Shown here piece after piece: positions 55,064 through 63,900 of a stretch of DNA of 64,000 bases. A program made the position numbers and the translations under genes. Each line of letters starts with the position of its first letter. The stretch's first letter is position 1. Source of the DNA: Caldilineaceae bacterium (GTDB lineage: Bacteria; Chloroflexota; Anaerolineae; Caldilineales; Caldilineaceae); contig WTGY01000066.1 of assembly GCA_011523365.1 (NCBI GenBank), positions 1-64,000 of the forward strand, in the 5' to 3' direction. The notes below the pieces were generated by a model, which saw only the letters and a program-made list of their open reading frames with translations, searched no databases and was not told the origin of the DNA.

Positions 55064-56020
55064 CTAGTATGACCACGACGGGCGGATCAACTTTATCTGC
55101 AAAACGCTGATCGCCAGAATGAACGCGAACTGCAGCAGGGACGCGGCCGTGGCCGTGCCGAAGCGGATGTCTAAGAAGGCTTCCTGGTAGATCAACATAT
55201 TGTACAGGTAAGTAGAGTTGCCTGGCCCCCCCTCCGAACCAAACAAGACTGTGGGAAGCGTGAACTCCTGCAAAGAGCCGATAGCAAGCAGTACGGTAAT
55301 CAGAAGGATCGTATGGCCCATCAGTGGCATGGTTATGCGCCAAAACTGCTGCCACGGATTGGTCCCGTCAACCAGGGCGGCGTCGTACAGTTCCGACGGA
55401 ATGTTCATCATGCCTGCCGTGAGAATGACAACGTAGAAGCCAAGCCCTTTCCAGGTGGCGATGATAACTGCGGTTGGCAGTGCCGATGAGGAGCTGGAAA
55501 GCCACTGTAGTTCGGGCAGCCCTACGCTGCTTAACAGCTTGTTCAATTGCCCCACTTCCGGGTCCATCAACATCTTAAACAGCAAGGAAACTGCTACCAA
55601 CGAAACAACAACCGGAACGAAGATCAGCGCCTGATAGACGTTTCGCCCCCGCCTCACCTTGGACAGGAAGACGGCGATTAACATGGCCAAAGGCAGATGG
55701 AATATGAATGAATAAACGGCCCATAAAATCGTATTCTTCACCGAAACCAAAAATAGGGGATGCTGAGAAATCTTGAGAAAGTTACCTATACCCACAAATG
55801 GGCTATTGGAAGGATCAAGCAGCTTATACGCGACCGTCGACATGCGGAACGCCTGAATGATCGGCCAGAAACTGAAAATCCAGTACCAGATCAGCAACGG
55901 CACAATCATCGTGACGCCAAACCAGAACTGCGGCTTGCGCAGTGTCTTCTTGACAACAAACCAGACGCCCGTCGTTTCAGCCCGGCCCGCGGCCCTGCTC
56001 CCATCTGCAATTGAAGTCAT
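55064..56020 (-). CDS. CUT1-type carbohydrate ABC transporter permease (MalF-like)
   Basis: A 318-residue permease with the EAA loop 'DAALVDGTNPWQQFWRITMP' and a closing 'SVLQIKLIRPSWSY'. It lies 56 bases after the GH36 gene and 80 bases before the MalG-like start, all on the same strand. The GH36 enzyme sits between the SBP genes and the permeases. Confidence 0.92.
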   Translation of the reverse strand: MTSIADGSRAAGRAETTGVWFVVKKTLRKPQFWFGVTMIVPLLIWYWIFSFWPIIQAFRMSTVAYKLLDPSNSPFVGIGNFLKISQHPLFLVSVKNTILWAVYSFIFHLPLAMLIAVFLSKVRRGRNVYQALIFVPVVVSLVAVSLLFKMLMDPEVGQLNKLLSSVGLPELQWLSSSSSALPTAVIIATWKGLGFYVVILTAGMMNIPSELYDAALVDGTNPWQQFWRITMPLMGHTILLITVLLAIGSLQEFTLPTVLFGSEGGPGNSTYLYNMLIYQEAFLDIRFGTATAASLLQFAFILAISVLQIKLIRPSWSY

Positions 56021-56076
56021 GTTCAGGTTCCGTTCTCAGTCATGGATGAGAGTATTTGTCGCCTTCCCAGCCCCAC

Positions 56077-58188
56077 CTAATCTGCTGCTTCAACGATCAG
56101 CAACTCCGAGGTCAAAGCGGTTTCCAGGCGTGAAGCAATTCCGGTCCGTGTAAGCGTCATTCCGTCGACTTCGCAACTCTCGCAGCTGTTGTCAAAGGTG
56201 ACCCGATACCGCCGGCCCGGATCGATCCCCCTGAACCGTAGCAAGTATTCCGGTTCGGCCGGGTCGCTGAGACGAAACAGTCCAGCAACGGCCCGCGTTC
56301 GGTCACGCGACGCCAGTTCCAGCACGCCCCAGCCTTGCGGCTCGAATCCCTTGACCACCGGCGTATGATGATAAATTCGGCTGGTCGCATGGATCGGGCG
56401 AACGAACTCCTTGTAAATTCGCACGGCATTGCGGATGCGCGCCTGTTGGACCGCGTTGGGTGCGGCGTCCTTTAGATGGAACCAGTTCAGCGACGGATGC
56501 ACGAATAGCTGCAGCCGGAACTGGAAGTCCAGCTCCGCCGTGCGCTGCCCAGACTGCCCCATGCCCGCCAGCCGGTCCACCCGCTCCGGCGGCAGCGCCA
56601 TCGTCATCCCATTCGTAATCGAAAAGGCGCGCGGCGCTATCTGCCAGTCGGTCACCCATGTATGGTCGAAATAGCGGACCATGCCCACGTCGGTCCGGGC
56701 GCCGCCGCTGGCGCAGTTCTGGAAGATGACATTCTTGTGGCGGGAAGAAAGCCGCCCGTAGATTCCGTAGACCGCCTCGTAATAACGCCAGTAAGCGTTC
56801 TCAACAAACCCCGACTGCTCGCTGTAGCCGCCCGCGCCGATGTTACCGACGTTGTAGTCCAGCCGGAAAAGGTCCAGCTCGTGCTCCACGATCAGGCGGT
56901 CGATCTCGCTCTCCATCCATTCGGCCACTTCAGGCTGGGTAAGATCGATCATCCCGCCTAGCCCGCCCTCGTCACCGTACGGCCGGGCCAGCCACTCAGG
57001 ATGTTCCCTGGCAATTCTGCTCTCCGGCCCGACCCGCTCACCATCCATCCACAGACCGAACTTCATGCCCTTTCCGTGCACATAGTCGCGAAACGGCTTC
57101 AGGCCCCCCGGAAAACGCTCAAAGCTCACCTGCCAGTCGCCCACCGTCGCATGCCAACTGCCGTGGGGCGGCGTATACCAGCTCGCATCGATCAGAAACA
57201 CCTCGGCGCCCGCATCGGCGCACGCGTCGATCTCGGAAAAAATCAGCTCCGGCGTAAGCTCCTGTTCCGGCCCGATGCCGCTCACCACCAGCCCGGCATG
57301 ATCGGGATTCTGTGGCGGGATGACGCTTGTCCGCAGATGGTCGTGCAGCGCCTGAATGCTGTCGTCGAAATCTCCCATGACAACGCCCAGGTGCATCTCC
57401 GGCGTGGTAACCGTCTCGCCCGGCGCGATGACTCGCAGCGGCGCCGGTCCGTCCGGGCCCGCCCGAAACCAGAGCCGCGACCCCTCCCGGCTGTCCCCGT
57501 CGTCCACGTCAAACTCGAAAGCATACCCTCCCGACCACGCCAGTGTTCCCACAAACTGCTCACCACCCTGGTGATTGCGCAGCACAAAAAAAGGATGTCG
57601 GTGGCGGCCCCGCCGGTAACGGCCGTCAATCCGGTAGCCCGCCCGCGGCAGCGTACGCCAGTCAAAGTCACCCTCATTGCCCCAGTGCGTGTCAATAAAG
57701 TAGCCCACTGAGTAAGGCGACGACTCCTCATCAATGTCGTATGCGCATGTCTGCAGCACACCGCTCCACGGGAAAGCCGCCGAAAGCGCTGCCGGATGCT
57801 CGGAGCAATTCTCGATCTCCAGCCAGCGCGTCAGGATCGGCGTCCCGTCCAGGAGCGTGTGAACGCGCACGACCACCGGGCGCACAGCGTGGCGCAGTTC
57901 CAGTGTCGCTTTCAAACCGTTTTCTTCTTCAGTATGGGAAAAGTCGCTCCACTCCCAGTGCGAGCGCAGAAGCTGCCCATCCACCTCCACCCAGAATGCC
58001 TGCGGTGCCGGGTGCGAACCCGCGTCAAATCGTTCCGGTTCAGGATTCGTGTAACCCGAACCGTTCCAACCTCGCCCTACAAGCTGCCCGCGGCTTAATG
58101 ATTCTTGGTAGGCGGCCAGTCCGGATCGGTAAGAAATCGTGGGATCTGGATCATTGGACAAAAAAATATCGGCGAAAGACTCTGTCAT
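56077..58188 (-). CDS. GH36-type alpha-galactosidase
   Basis: A 703-residue member of glycoside hydrolase family 36, which hydrolyses alpha-galactosides such as raffinose-type sugars. The domains are an N-terminal beta-supersandwich (to about residue 300), a TIM barrel, and a C-terminal beta-sandwich. Barrel motifs include 'VFLIDASWYTPPHGSWHAT' and 'GMKFGLWMDGERVGPES'. The nucleophile is D444 in LFRLDYNVG, and the acid/base is probably D514 in HTWVTDWQ, after 'NCASGGARTDVGM'. The 70-residue spacing agrees with the family. No signal peptide is seen, so it acts inside the cell on sugar brought in by the neighbouring importer. Confidence 0.9.
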   Translation of the reverse strand: MTESFADIFLSNDPDPTISYRSGLAAYQESLSRGQLVGRGWNGSGYTNPEPERFDAGSHPAPQAFWVEVDGQLLRSHWEWSDFSHTEEENGLKATLELRHAVRPVVVRVHTLLDGTPILTRWLEIENCSEHPAALSAAFPWSGVLQTCAYDIDEESSPYSVGYFIDTHWGNEGDFDWRTLPRAGYRIDGRYRRGRHRHPFFVLRNHQGGEQFVGTLAWSGGYAFEFDVDDGDSREGSRLWFRAGPDGPAPLRVIAPGETVTTPEMHLGVVMGDFDDSIQALHDHLRTSVIPPQNPDHAGLVVSGIGPEQELTPELIFSEIDACADAGAEVFLIDASWYTPPHGSWHATVGDWQVSFERFPGGLKPFRDYVHGKGMKFGLWMDGERVGPESRIAREHPEWLARPYGDEGGLGGMIDLTQPEVAEWMESEIDRLIVEHELDLFRLDYNVGNIGAGGYSEQSGFVENAYWRYYEAVYGIYGRLSSRHKNVIFQNCASGGARTDVGMVRYFDHTWVTDWQIAPRAFSITNGMTMALPPERVDRLAGMGQSGQRTAELDFQFRLQLFVHPSLNWFHLKDAAPNAVQQARIRNAVRIYKEFVRPIHATSRIYHHTPVVKGFEPQGWGVLELASRDRTRAVAGLFRLSDPAEPEYLLRFRGIDPGRRYRVTFDNSCESCEVDGMTLTRTGIASRLETALTSELLIVEAAD

Positions 58189-58236
58189 GGCCTGACTTCC
58201 AATCGAGGAGCGTTACGACCGAAGAGTGCGGAAAAC

Positions 58237-58292
58237 GGAGTGAGCAACGAGAGCCGAACGCGGGACACGCCAAACTCTCACTCCTCACTCCT
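58237..58292 (-). terminator. Post-SBP hairpin
   Basis: The arms GGAGTGAG and CTCACTCC (58237-58244 with 58285-58292; a second copy of the right arm is at 58277-58284) lie between the SBP stop at 58312 and the GH36 start. The sequence around it is purine-rich on the minus strand, like the other members. Confidence 0.5.
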
Positions 58293-58311
58293 CTTCACTC
58301 TCTCCTTGAAT

Positions 58312-59709
58312 CTAAGGTTCCATACCCAACTCGCGGACGTCACTGACCCATTCCTCGTACTGTGCTTCGCACCGAGACTGGATCATCGCTACCGCTTCCT
58401 CGCTGCCGATGTTGCCCTGCCGTACTTCCGAGCACCCTTCGCCTATGGCCGCGCCAATCTCACCGATCGAGCCGAAACCGACGCCCTCGAAAGTAGTCTG
58501 GGGCAACAGATGCTCCTGCAGAACCTTCGTCAGTTTTACCAGCGGCCCATCCGGATCGTTGTCCACAAAGTGGTCATAGCTGCCGACCAGGCCCTTCCAT
58601 GCGGTGTTCGGCTGTCCGCCGTAGATCATGGCGTACGAGGTCTGCCCTTCATCCGTCACCAGCATGCGCAGGAACTCGATCGCCATTTCGGGATTCTTCG
58701 CCTGCTTCAGCGAAATGAACCCCCATCCACCTTCACCGCAGAAGATCGGCGGTTCGCCTTCATGGATCATCGGTGCGCCCGCCATGCGATAGGTATAACC
58801 CAGGTCCCAGGCAATCGGCATCGAAGGCGTGCCATTGCCGCGCGCCAGCGCCACCTTGCCGGCCAGCGCCGCGTCGACGTGGTTCTGGTCCAGTTGCGTC
58901 TCGATGCCCAACTCCACCGGGCCCTCAACAAACAGCCTCATCGCCTCCATACCCTCTTCGGTATTGATGTTGAACTGCTTGTTCTCAAGGTCCCACCAGT
59001 CCATGCCCTTGGGGTCCAGCAGGGTGCGCAGAATGCCGAGATAGCTCATATCATCCCAGCCCTGGCTGCTCAGGCCCCACTTGGTCACTTTGCCGTCCTC
59101 TTCAACCTGCAAAGCCTTCCCCAGCTCCCACATGCTTTCGTAGCTTTCGAAGTAGACCTCACCGTTCAACGGCGGATACTGGTCTTCCAGCCCCAGCGCA
59201 ATCACATCCTCGCTCGGCACATTGACCATGTTGCCCACGCCGTTACATTCGGTCGGCACGCCCCAGATCTCGCCTTGCCACATGTAGGCGCCAATCGCAT
59301 CGCCCACAAAATCGTCGTCGGGATCGACGTCCATGTGGTTGTAGACCTGTTCCGTGCACGGAACCAGAGCCTGGTGCAGATGCAGGCTCGTCAACTGTTC
59401 CCCCATGATGCAGGCAACGTCCGGCTGCGTTCCCGCCGCCAATGCAGCAATCACCTTGGGCGGGATCGGCCACGCCTGCGGCTGTACCTCAAACGTCCCG
59501 CCGCCCTGCGAAGCAAACAAATCGGAAAGACGCTGGTAAGCCTCAACATGGGGGTCGTACTGTAGTCCCCACATTACACCCTGACGCTGCTCTCTGGGCA
59601 CGGCCGCACTTTCCCCTGACATCTCCATGCCCGGCGCAACACACGCCGCCAGGAGACTGGCTCCCGCCGCCCCCGCCGAGACTTTAAGGAAATCTCTTCG
59701 ACTGTGCAT
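58312..59709 (-). CDS. CUT1-type sugar-binding lipoprotein, tandem copy 2
   Basis: A 465-residue family 1 solute-binding protein, close to its upstream neighbour: most positions from 'WGLQYDPHVEAYQRL' to the 'EEWVSDVRELGMEP' end agree. The Tat-type leader is 'MHSRRDFLKVSAGAAGASLL' with lipobox AAC. ATG 59709 has AAAGGAGG eight bases upstream; a TTG 18 bases further up is less likely. It is the second gene of the operon. The differences cluster in segments such as 'YRMAGAPMIHEGEPPIFCGE' against the copy's 'YVMCGAPMVFEGELPLFAGE', which may tune ligand binding. Confidence 0.92.
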   Translation of the reverse strand: MHSRRDFLKVSAGAAGASLLAACVAPGMEMSGESAAVPREQRQGVMWGLQYDPHVEAYQRLSDLFASQGGGTFEVQPQAWPIPPKVIAALAAGTQPDVACIMGEQLTSLHLHQALVPCTEQVYNHMDVDPDDDFVGDAIGAYMWQGEIWGVPTECNGVGNMVNVPSEDVIALGLEDQYPPLNGEVYFESYESMWELGKALQVEEDGKVTKWGLSSQGWDDMSYLGILRTLLDPKGMDWWDLENKQFNINTEEGMEAMRLFVEGPVELGIETQLDQNHVDAALAGKVALARGNGTPSMPIAWDLGYTYRMAGAPMIHEGEPPIFCGEGGWGFISLKQAKNPEMAIEFLRMLVTDEGQTSYAMIYGGQPNTAWKGLVGSYDHFVDNDPDGPLVKLTKVLQEHLLPQTTFEGVGFGSIGEIGAAIGEGCSEVRQGNIGSEEAVAMIQSRCEAQYEEWVSDVRELGMEP

Positions 59710-59776
59710 CTCTCCCTCCTTTATCAAGGGTCATTGGCCAGATGAAATAGGAACACTCACAGAGCGATCACATTTG

Positions 59777-59821
59777 GAGCGGAGAGCAGAAAGTGTTCTC
59801 TCTTCTCTCCACTCTCCGCTC
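59777..59821 (-). terminator. Post-SBP hairpin 1 with GAGAACA loop
   Basis: A perfect 10-bp stem, GAGCGGAGAG / CTCTCCGCTC, encloses a 25-base loop containing GAGAACA near its 3' side (minus strand). It lies between the two tandem SBP genes. Confidence 0.7.
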
Positions 59822-59836
59822 ACTTCTCGACATGCG

Positions 59837-59881
59837 GAGTGGAGAGCAAGAGGTGTTCTCTCTCCTCTCTCCTCTCCACTC
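59837..59881 (-). terminator. Post-SBP hairpin 2 with GAGAACA loop
   Basis: A second perfect 10-bp stem, GAGTGGAGAG / CTCTCCACTC, has a 25-base loop, again with GAGAACA. It follows hairpin 1 by 15 bases and looks like its duplicate. It is 11 bases past the stop of the upstream SBP. Confidence 0.7.
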
Positions 59882-59892
59882 TCTCCTCACCC

Positions 59893-61299
59893 TTACGGTT
59901 CCAAGCCCAGTTCGCGCACGTCGCTCACATACTCCTGGTACTGAGCCTCGCAGCGCGTCTGGATCAACTCCACTGCCTCTTCACTACCGATGTTGCCCTG
60001 CCGCACCTCTGACGCGCCCTCCGTGATGGCGGAGCCGATTTCGGCGATCGAGCCGAAGCCCACACCTTCGAAGGTTGTCAGCGGCTGTAGATGCTCCTGC
60101 AGGATCTTGGCCATTCCCACCTGAGGACCGTCAGGATCAGGATGCGTGAAGTGATCATAAACGCCGACCAAATCCTTCCAGGATGTATGGACTGCACCGC
60201 CGTAGATCTTCGCGTACTCAAGCTGCCCTTCATGCGTCACCAACATGCGCAGGAACTCGATCGCCATGTCGGGGTTATGCGACTGCTTCAGCGAGATGAA
60301 ACCCCATCCGCCCTCTCCGGCGAACAGAGGCAATTCGCCTTCAAAGACCATCGGCGCTCCGCACATCACGTACGTGTAGCCCAGCTCCCAGGACATCGGC
60401 AGTGAAGGCGTGCCGTTGCCCCGTGCCAGAGCAACCTTTCCGGCCAGCGCCGCGTCGACGTGCGACTGGTCCAGCTGCGTCTCAATACCCATCTCCACCG
60501 GCGTCTCGACGTAGAGCTGCATCGCCTTGATGCCCTCTTCCGTATTGATATTGAACTGCTTGTTCTCCAGGTCCCACCAGTCCAAGCCCTTCTTGTCGAG
60601 CAGGGTCCGCAGGATGCCGAGATAGCTCATGTCATCCCAGCCCTGGCTGCTCAGGCCCCACTTCACGACCTTGCCGTCCTCTTCAACCTGCAACGCCTGC
60701 GCCAGCTCCCACATGCTCGGATAGCTCTCGAAGAACACTTCGCCGTTCAGCGGCGGGTACTGGTCCTCCAGCCCAAGTGCAATCACGTCCTCGCTGGGAA
60801 CATTCACCATGTTGCCGACACCGTTGGCCTCGGTCGGTACGCCCCAGATCTCGCCCTGCCACGTGTACGCGCCGATCGCGTCACCCACAAAGGATTCGTC
60901 AGGGTCCACACCCATGTGGTTGTAGACCTGCTCCGTACAGGGGACTAGCGCCTGGTGCAGATGCAAGCTCGTCAGCTGTTCGCCCATGATGCAGGCTACG
61001 TCCGGCTGTGTCCCTGCCGCCAGCGCGGCAATCACCTTGGGCGGAATCGGCCACGCCTGCGGCTGCACTTCGTAGGTCCCCCCGCCCTGCGACTCGAACA
61101 GATCGGCAAGTCGCTGGTACGCTTCCACGTGGGGGTCATACTGCAATCCCCACAGCACGCCCTGCCGCTGCTCACTGGGTATCGCAGCACCTCCGTCCGC
61201 AGGCGCCATCGGCGCCGCGCACGCTGCCAGCAGGCCAACGCCCGCCGCGCCCGCTGTCGTCCTCAATACTTCTCTGCGACTGTACAACTTTCTGGACAT
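59893..61299 (-). CDS. CUT1-type sugar-binding lipoprotein, tandem copy 1
   Basis: A 468-residue family 1 solute-binding protein, highly similar to the downstream copy at 58312. The leader is 'MSRKLYSRREVLRTTAGAAG' with lipobox AAC, ATG 61299, and AGGAGG at normal spacing. It is the first gene of the operon continuing with copy 2, GH36, two permeases, the ThDP enzyme and the Gfo/Idh/MocA protein. Two binding proteins with one permease pair suggest either a broadened ligand range or a dosage increase. Confidence 0.93.
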   Translation of the reverse strand: MSRKLYSRREVLRTTAGAAGVGLLAACAAPMAPADGGAAIPSEQRQGVLWGLQYDPHVEAYQRLADLFESQGGGTYEVQPQAWPIPPKVIAALAAGTQPDVACIMGEQLTSLHLHQALVPCTEQVYNHMGVDPDESFVGDAIGAYTWQGEIWGVPTEANGVGNMVNVPSEDVIALGLEDQYPPLNGEVFFESYPSMWELAQALQVEEDGKVVKWGLSSQGWDDMSYLGILRTLLDKKGLDWWDLENKQFNINTEEGIKAMQLYVETPVEMGIETQLDQSHVDAALAGKVALARGNGTPSLPMSWELGYTYVMCGAPMVFEGELPLFAGEGGWGFISLKQSHNPDMAIEFLRMLVTHEGQLEYAKIYGGAVHTSWKDLVGVYDHFTHPDPDGPQVGMAKILQEHLQPLTTFEGVGFGSIAEIGSAITEGASEVRQGNIGSEEAVELIQTRCEAQYQEYVSDVRELGLEP

Positions 61300-61357
61300 C
61301 TTGTCCCTCCTGAAGAATAGTGAGTTTGAACACAGTAGTTGCGTTCTTCTGAGGAGA

Positions 61358-61385
61358 TATCTATCGCAATTACGGCCATGTGCAA
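61358..61385 (-). promoter_or_regulatory. Predicted promoter for the operon led by the tandem SBPs
   Basis: On the minus strand, TTGCAC (61385-61380) and TAGATA (61363-61358) are separated by 16 bases. The spacer contains GGCCGTAATT, also found in the promoter at 49317-49345. It lies 59 bases upstream of the SBP start. Confidence 0.5.
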
Positions 61386-61616
61386 TGCAGCCAAATTACT
61401 GGTATGGTTGTTGCCGCACCGGCCGCGAATGGGCTTGCGTTCCAAGGTGCTAGCAGTTTGGTCTGAGAGGCATACGGTGACCCTCAGACAATACTCAGTT
61501 CAGAACGGTGACCAGTGGTTGAGGCCTGCAACAAATACGACAGCCGGCTCCGGTGACGGCTGTCCCGGCTCGCGTTTTGCGCATGTGGAACCGGGCGTGG
61601 AAGGATAAATCGTGTA

Positions 61617-61646
61617 TTTACGTGTCTGGCGGATTTACTATATAAT
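61617..61646 (+). promoter_or_regulatory. Predicted promoter for the plus-strand SBP
   Basis: TTTACG (61617-61622) and a perfect TATAAT (61641-61646) are separated by 18 bases. It would give a long leader of about 240 bases before ATG 61892. Confidence 0.55.
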
Positions 61647-61891
61647 CGTCCCTGGTTGTCACCAACTGCCCACAACCGGGGCCGGCCGGCAACGACATGG
61701 TGGCGCCGCTATCTTAACACTGTTGTCAGCAATTTCACAATCGGAAAAATCTAGGTCGGTTGCTGTTGGGAACGCTGTCTGTGCCCTGTCAAACAGTCGA
61801 CGATTTCCCAACGCGCCAAGTGTCGCCGGTGAGATCCCAGGGCCTCGGAAGTGCCCGCATGCTGACACATACACCACTAAGGAGGAATGCC

Positions 61892-63475
61892 ATGTTAAGG
61901 AAAACGACTTGGAGATGGATGGCGTTGGTCCTCGTGCTGGCGATGGTACTGTCTGCCTGCCAGCCCGTACAGCCAGCCATCTCTGGCGACGATGCTGCAA
62001 TGGCCGGCGAAGGAGTGGTCATCGCCGTCGGCATCGAGCCGGTCAGTCTGGATGCCTGGCGCTCATTTGCCGGCACCGGCGGACCCGGCTTCCGCAACGC
62101 TATCGAACAGTTGATCAACCGTGATTTCAACACCGGTGAGTTCGTCCCCATCCTGGCCACCTCCTGGGAACGGCTTAACGACACCACAATCCGCTTCACG
62201 CTACGCGAGGGCGTCACCTTCCACGACGGTTCCCCCTTCAACGCGGAAGCCGCAGCTGCCAGCATCAACCACACCTTCGATGCCGACAACGCCTTCGACC
62301 TGCTCGACTTCCTGGGCACGATGAGCGCCGAAGCCGTCGACGAATACACACTCGATATATCAACGCCGGAACCTGACCCCATCCTACTCGGCAAGGTCGA
62401 GTGGGTAGGCATCTCCTCAGCCAGGCAGCTGGCCGAGGATCCCGACTCCTACCATACCGAACTAATCGGTACCGGCCCCTACAAGTATGTCGAGTGGCGC
62501 AAGGGCGAGTCGATCACCTACGAGGCCAACCCAGACTGGTGGGGCCTGTCCCATACCGACGACGCGCGCGGCGCGCAAACCTTCAAGACTGTTACGATTC
62601 GATTCCTGCAGGAGGACCAGGTGCGGGTCGCCGCCGTGCAGGCCGGAGAGGTCGATCTGGCCGCGTTCATCACACCCGAACAGTGCCAGCTGCTCGACGC
62701 CGAGGCTGACGCCAGCTGCGTGTCCGCCCCCAGCGTCGAGACGATCTTTATCCGCATGGACACCAATAGCCCGCTACTGTCCGACCAGCGCGTTCGCCTC
62801 GCCTTCCAGCTGGCCATCGACAAAGAAGCCATCGTCGATAGCATCCTTGGCGGGGCGGCCACCGTCGCCAGCCAGATAGTCAACTCCTCCGCCACCGGCC
62901 ACGACCCCAGTCTGGAGCCGTATCCCTACGATCCCGACCAGGCACGTGAACTCCTGGCCGCCGCGGCCGCGGACGGCGTACCCGTCGATATGGAAATCAC
63001 GCTCGGCGCCCGCCATGCAGTCTTCCCCAGAATCGACGAGGTCATACAGGCCGTTGCCTCCATGCTCACCGATGTCGGCTTCAGCGTAACCACCACCTTC
63101 TACGATCCCGAAGGCTTCGGCCAGGTGATGCTGATCAACATCAAGGACGTTCCCGAAGATCGGAACTTCGTCGCCATCCATCTGCATGGCAACGAGATCA
63201 TGGACTACGCCTCCTCCTACCGCTTCTACTACTCCTGCGAGGGCATCCTCTCTGTCTACTGTAACGAGGAAGCTGACGCCGTCTGGACGAAGGCGCTTCC
63301 CCTCACTGGTGACGAGCGTGAAATGACGCTGCAGGAACTCAGTCGGATCGTGCACGAGGACGTCGCCATAGGTTACATAGGCCACCTCGATCTCGCCTAC
63401 GGCCTCGGCGGCCGGATCGAATGGGCGCCACAGCTTGATCACCGCATCCTCGTCAAGGAGATGACCCTGAAGTAA
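61892..63475 (+). CDS. Dpp-type ABC transporter substrate-binding lipoprotein
   Basis: A 527-residue family 5 solute-binding protein. The Sec-type leader 'MLRKTTWRWMALVLVLAMVL' ends with lipobox SAC. The mature part shows 'VVIAVGIEPVSLDAWRSF', 'LATSWERLNDTTIRFTLREG', 'VTFHDGSPFNAEAAAASINH' and 'VRLAFQLAIDKEAIVDSILG', as in dipeptide-, glutathione- or sugar-binding members. ATG 61892 has TAAGGAGG with 6 bases spacing; a frame from 61760 is longer but its first 44 residues are not signal-like. No permease follows within the window; the partners may lie to the right or be shared. Confidence 0.92.
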   Translation: MLRKTTWRWMALVLVLAMVLSACQPVQPAISGDDAAMAGEGVVIAVGIEPVSLDAWRSFAGTGGPGFRNAIEQLINRDFNTGEFVPILATSWERLNDTTIRFTLREGVTFHDGSPFNAEAAAASINHTFDADNAFDLLDFLGTMSAEAVDEYTLDISTPEPDPILLGKVEWVGISSARQLAEDPDSYHTELIGTGPYKYVEWRKGESITYEANPDWWGLSHTDDARGAQTFKTVTIRFLQEDQVRVAAVQAGEVDLAAFITPEQCQLLDAEADASCVSAPSVETIFIRMDTNSPLLSDQRVRLAFQLAIDKEAIVDSILGGAATVASQIVNSSATGHDPSLEPYPYDPDQARELLAAAAADGVPVDMEITLGARHAVFPRIDEVIQAVASMLTDVGFSVTTTFYDPEGFGQVMLINIKDVPEDRNFVAIHLHGNEIMDYASSYRFYYSCEGILSVYCNEEADAVWTKALPLTGDEREMTLQELSRIVHEDVAIGYIGHLDLAYGLGGRIEWAPQLDHRILVKEMTLK

Positions 63476-63514
63476 GACGATTCACTTCTATAATCGTCTG
63501 CTGCATGTGACAAG

Positions 63515-63589
63515 AGCGGCTTCTGCCGCTACAATGTGCGCACAAATCGACCGCGGCGCTGCCGCTAGCGTCGCGGTCGATTTTCGCAC
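63515..63589 (+). terminator. Terminator region with two hairpins
   Basis: The first stem is AGCGGC / GCCGCT (63515-63530). The second is a perfect 12-bp stem (63544-63555 with 63572-63583), containing an inner CGCT/AGCG pairing and flanked by GTGCG/CGCAC (63536-63540 with 63585-63589). TTTT runs through the end of the right arm. It is a plausible intrinsic terminator after the SBP gene. Confidence 0.75.
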
Positions 63590-63687
63590 CAAGCCGATCC
63601 GCGCCCCGTAAAGCTGTCATCCGGGACGAATATTGTACAAGCGCTTACGCGCTAAATGAACGGTGCCGGATATAGTGGAGACTGACG

Positions 63688-63900
63688 ATGAAGGAAAGCG
63701 GCCGGACAGGAATCATTTTAGCAGGCATGATCGGAGGCGCGCTGCTGGGCGGCGTCTTTGCCTGGCTATCCAGCGCGCGTAAAGACGAGGACGGCGAGAC
63801 AGCACTCGAAACCATCGGCCCCGCCGAATACTTCCAGCTCGGAATCGGTGTTCTCACCCTGGCCCGGCAGTTTCAGTCTCTGCTCCAGCGAAAATTGTGA
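63688..63900 (+). CDS. Small membrane protein, function unknown
   Basis: A 70-residue protein with one N-terminal membrane segment ('GIILAGMIGGALLGGVFAWL') followed by a charged patch ('SARKDEDGET') and an amphipathic C-terminal half ('YFQLGIGVLTLARQFQSLLQ'). The glycine-rich segment recalls YtxH-like small membrane proteins, but I cannot assign it. GTGGAG lies nine bases before the ATG. Its stop codon is in the loop of a hairpin. Confidence 0.75.
   Translation: MKESGRTGIILAGMIGGALLGGVFAWLSSARKDEDGETALETIGPAEYFQLGIGVLTLARQFQSLLQRKL

Larger units (their letters stand above)
61300..61891. other. Divergent intergenic region
   Basis: This 590-base gap separates the minus-strand operon from the plus-strand SBP and holds one promoter for each. 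A 7-bp hairpin (ACAGCCG / CGGCTGT, 61540-61563) lies between them. I see no gene. Any regulator binding here could control both transcription units. Confidence 0.55.
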
